DNA of 64,000 nt from Acidobacteriota bacterium (lineage in GTDB: Bacteria > Acidobacteriota > Holophagae > Thermotomaculales > Thermotomaculaceae), in the NCBI GenBank assembly GCA_013152385.1, contig JAADGL010000053.1, positions 1 through 64,000 on the forward strand, given 5' to 3'. Shown piece by piece: positions 63,892 to 64,000 of the stretch. A program made the translations under genes and the position numbers. How positions within the stretch are numbered: position 1 is the first letter of the stretch; every line of letters starts with the position of its first letter. The notes beneath the pieces are model-generated. The model saw only the letters and a list, made by a program, of their open reading frames with translations. It was not told the origin of the DNA and did not search any database.

Positions 63892-64000
63892 TCTATATTC
63901 CTCCTGAATATTGGTTCCTTTTCCGCAAACAGTCTATTCGACCGTTCATATGATAATGGAAATCCCGCAAAGTTACAATTGAAAGACGTGTCCCGAACCC

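Noticed and set aside
1-64000. CRISPR arrays, insertion sequences, prophage or restriction-modification genes
   Set aside because: I scanned for regular spacer-repeat arrays, transposases, integrases, phage structural genes and methylase/endonuclease pairs and saw none.

Overview
The window is about 64 kb of chromosome from a Gram-negative bacterium of intermediate G+C content. It carries a TolC/RND/adaptor efflux system, a FadL-type outer-membrane protein and many Sec signal peptides, which imply an outer membrane. It also has RNase J and RNase Y, archaeal/thermophile-type AhcY, a PheT without its tRNA-binding domain, and large secreted FG-GAP/fibronectin proteins. That mix would fit an Acidobacteriota-like or similarly deep lineage, but this is inference and no marker in the window settles it.

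Layout. 1-1,900: an AT-rich orphan membrane-protein gene beside about 1 kb of non-coding DNA packed with repeats, an attC-like inverted repeat and a three-hairpin palindromic element. 1,884-8,234 (minus): a TetR-controlled efflux operon (tetR, tolC-like, adaptor lipoprotein, RND pump, PII-like protein) with a clear promoter and three operator-like palindromes. 8,504-15,855 (plus): FimT/GspH-like pseudopilin, dprA, topA, then a second promoter with rpmE, prfA, prmC, murA. 15,858-20,869 (minus): six tightly packed genes for a secreted coiled-coil protein, GAF/HD-GYP (c-di-GMP), class II cyclic-nucleotide phosphodiesterase, MurU-like, RadC and AmgK-like. 21,036-27,768 (plus): M1-type metallopeptidase, membrane protein, an LRV-like repeat protein behind a promoter/terminator leader, and a TMTC-like membrane glycosyltransferase with TPRs. 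27,862-41,132: secreted proteins, three of which share a WW-type beta module, and a FadL-like porin. 41,129-46,595: acetate kinase, 3-hydroxyacyl-CoA dehydrogenase, polA and a CGGC-domain protein.

46,785-61,076 (minus) is a long block for translation and RNA metabolism. In transcription order it holds tRNA-Val(GAC), thrS, then infC (apparently with an ATT start), rpmI, rplT, pheS, pheT, a ZapB-like coiled coil, zapA, 6S RNA, rny, ymdB-like, a 91-aa protein, rsmA, rnj, pyrH, frr, a SurA-N-like protein and tRNA-Pro(GGG). The window ends with ahcY (plus), an FmdB-type zinc ribbon and trxA (minus).

How the parts work together. The window is mostly housekeeping: initiation and termination factors, ribosomal proteins, tRNA charging, mRNA turnover and division-ring proteins. 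Around this sit a regulated efflux module, a probable peptidoglycan-recycling route (AmgK/MurU) convergent with murA, a possible DNA-uptake pair (pseudopilin/DprA), a coupled pair of second-messenger phosphodiesterases, and a secreted-protein family built from a shared C-terminal module. I do not see one large undescribed defence-type system. The least explained signals are the intergenic element at 1,688-1,815, the 49-bp dispersed repeat at 1,408/61,361, the WW module shared by three secreted proteins, and the roughly 50-nt promoter-to-terminator unit at 23,839-23,923.
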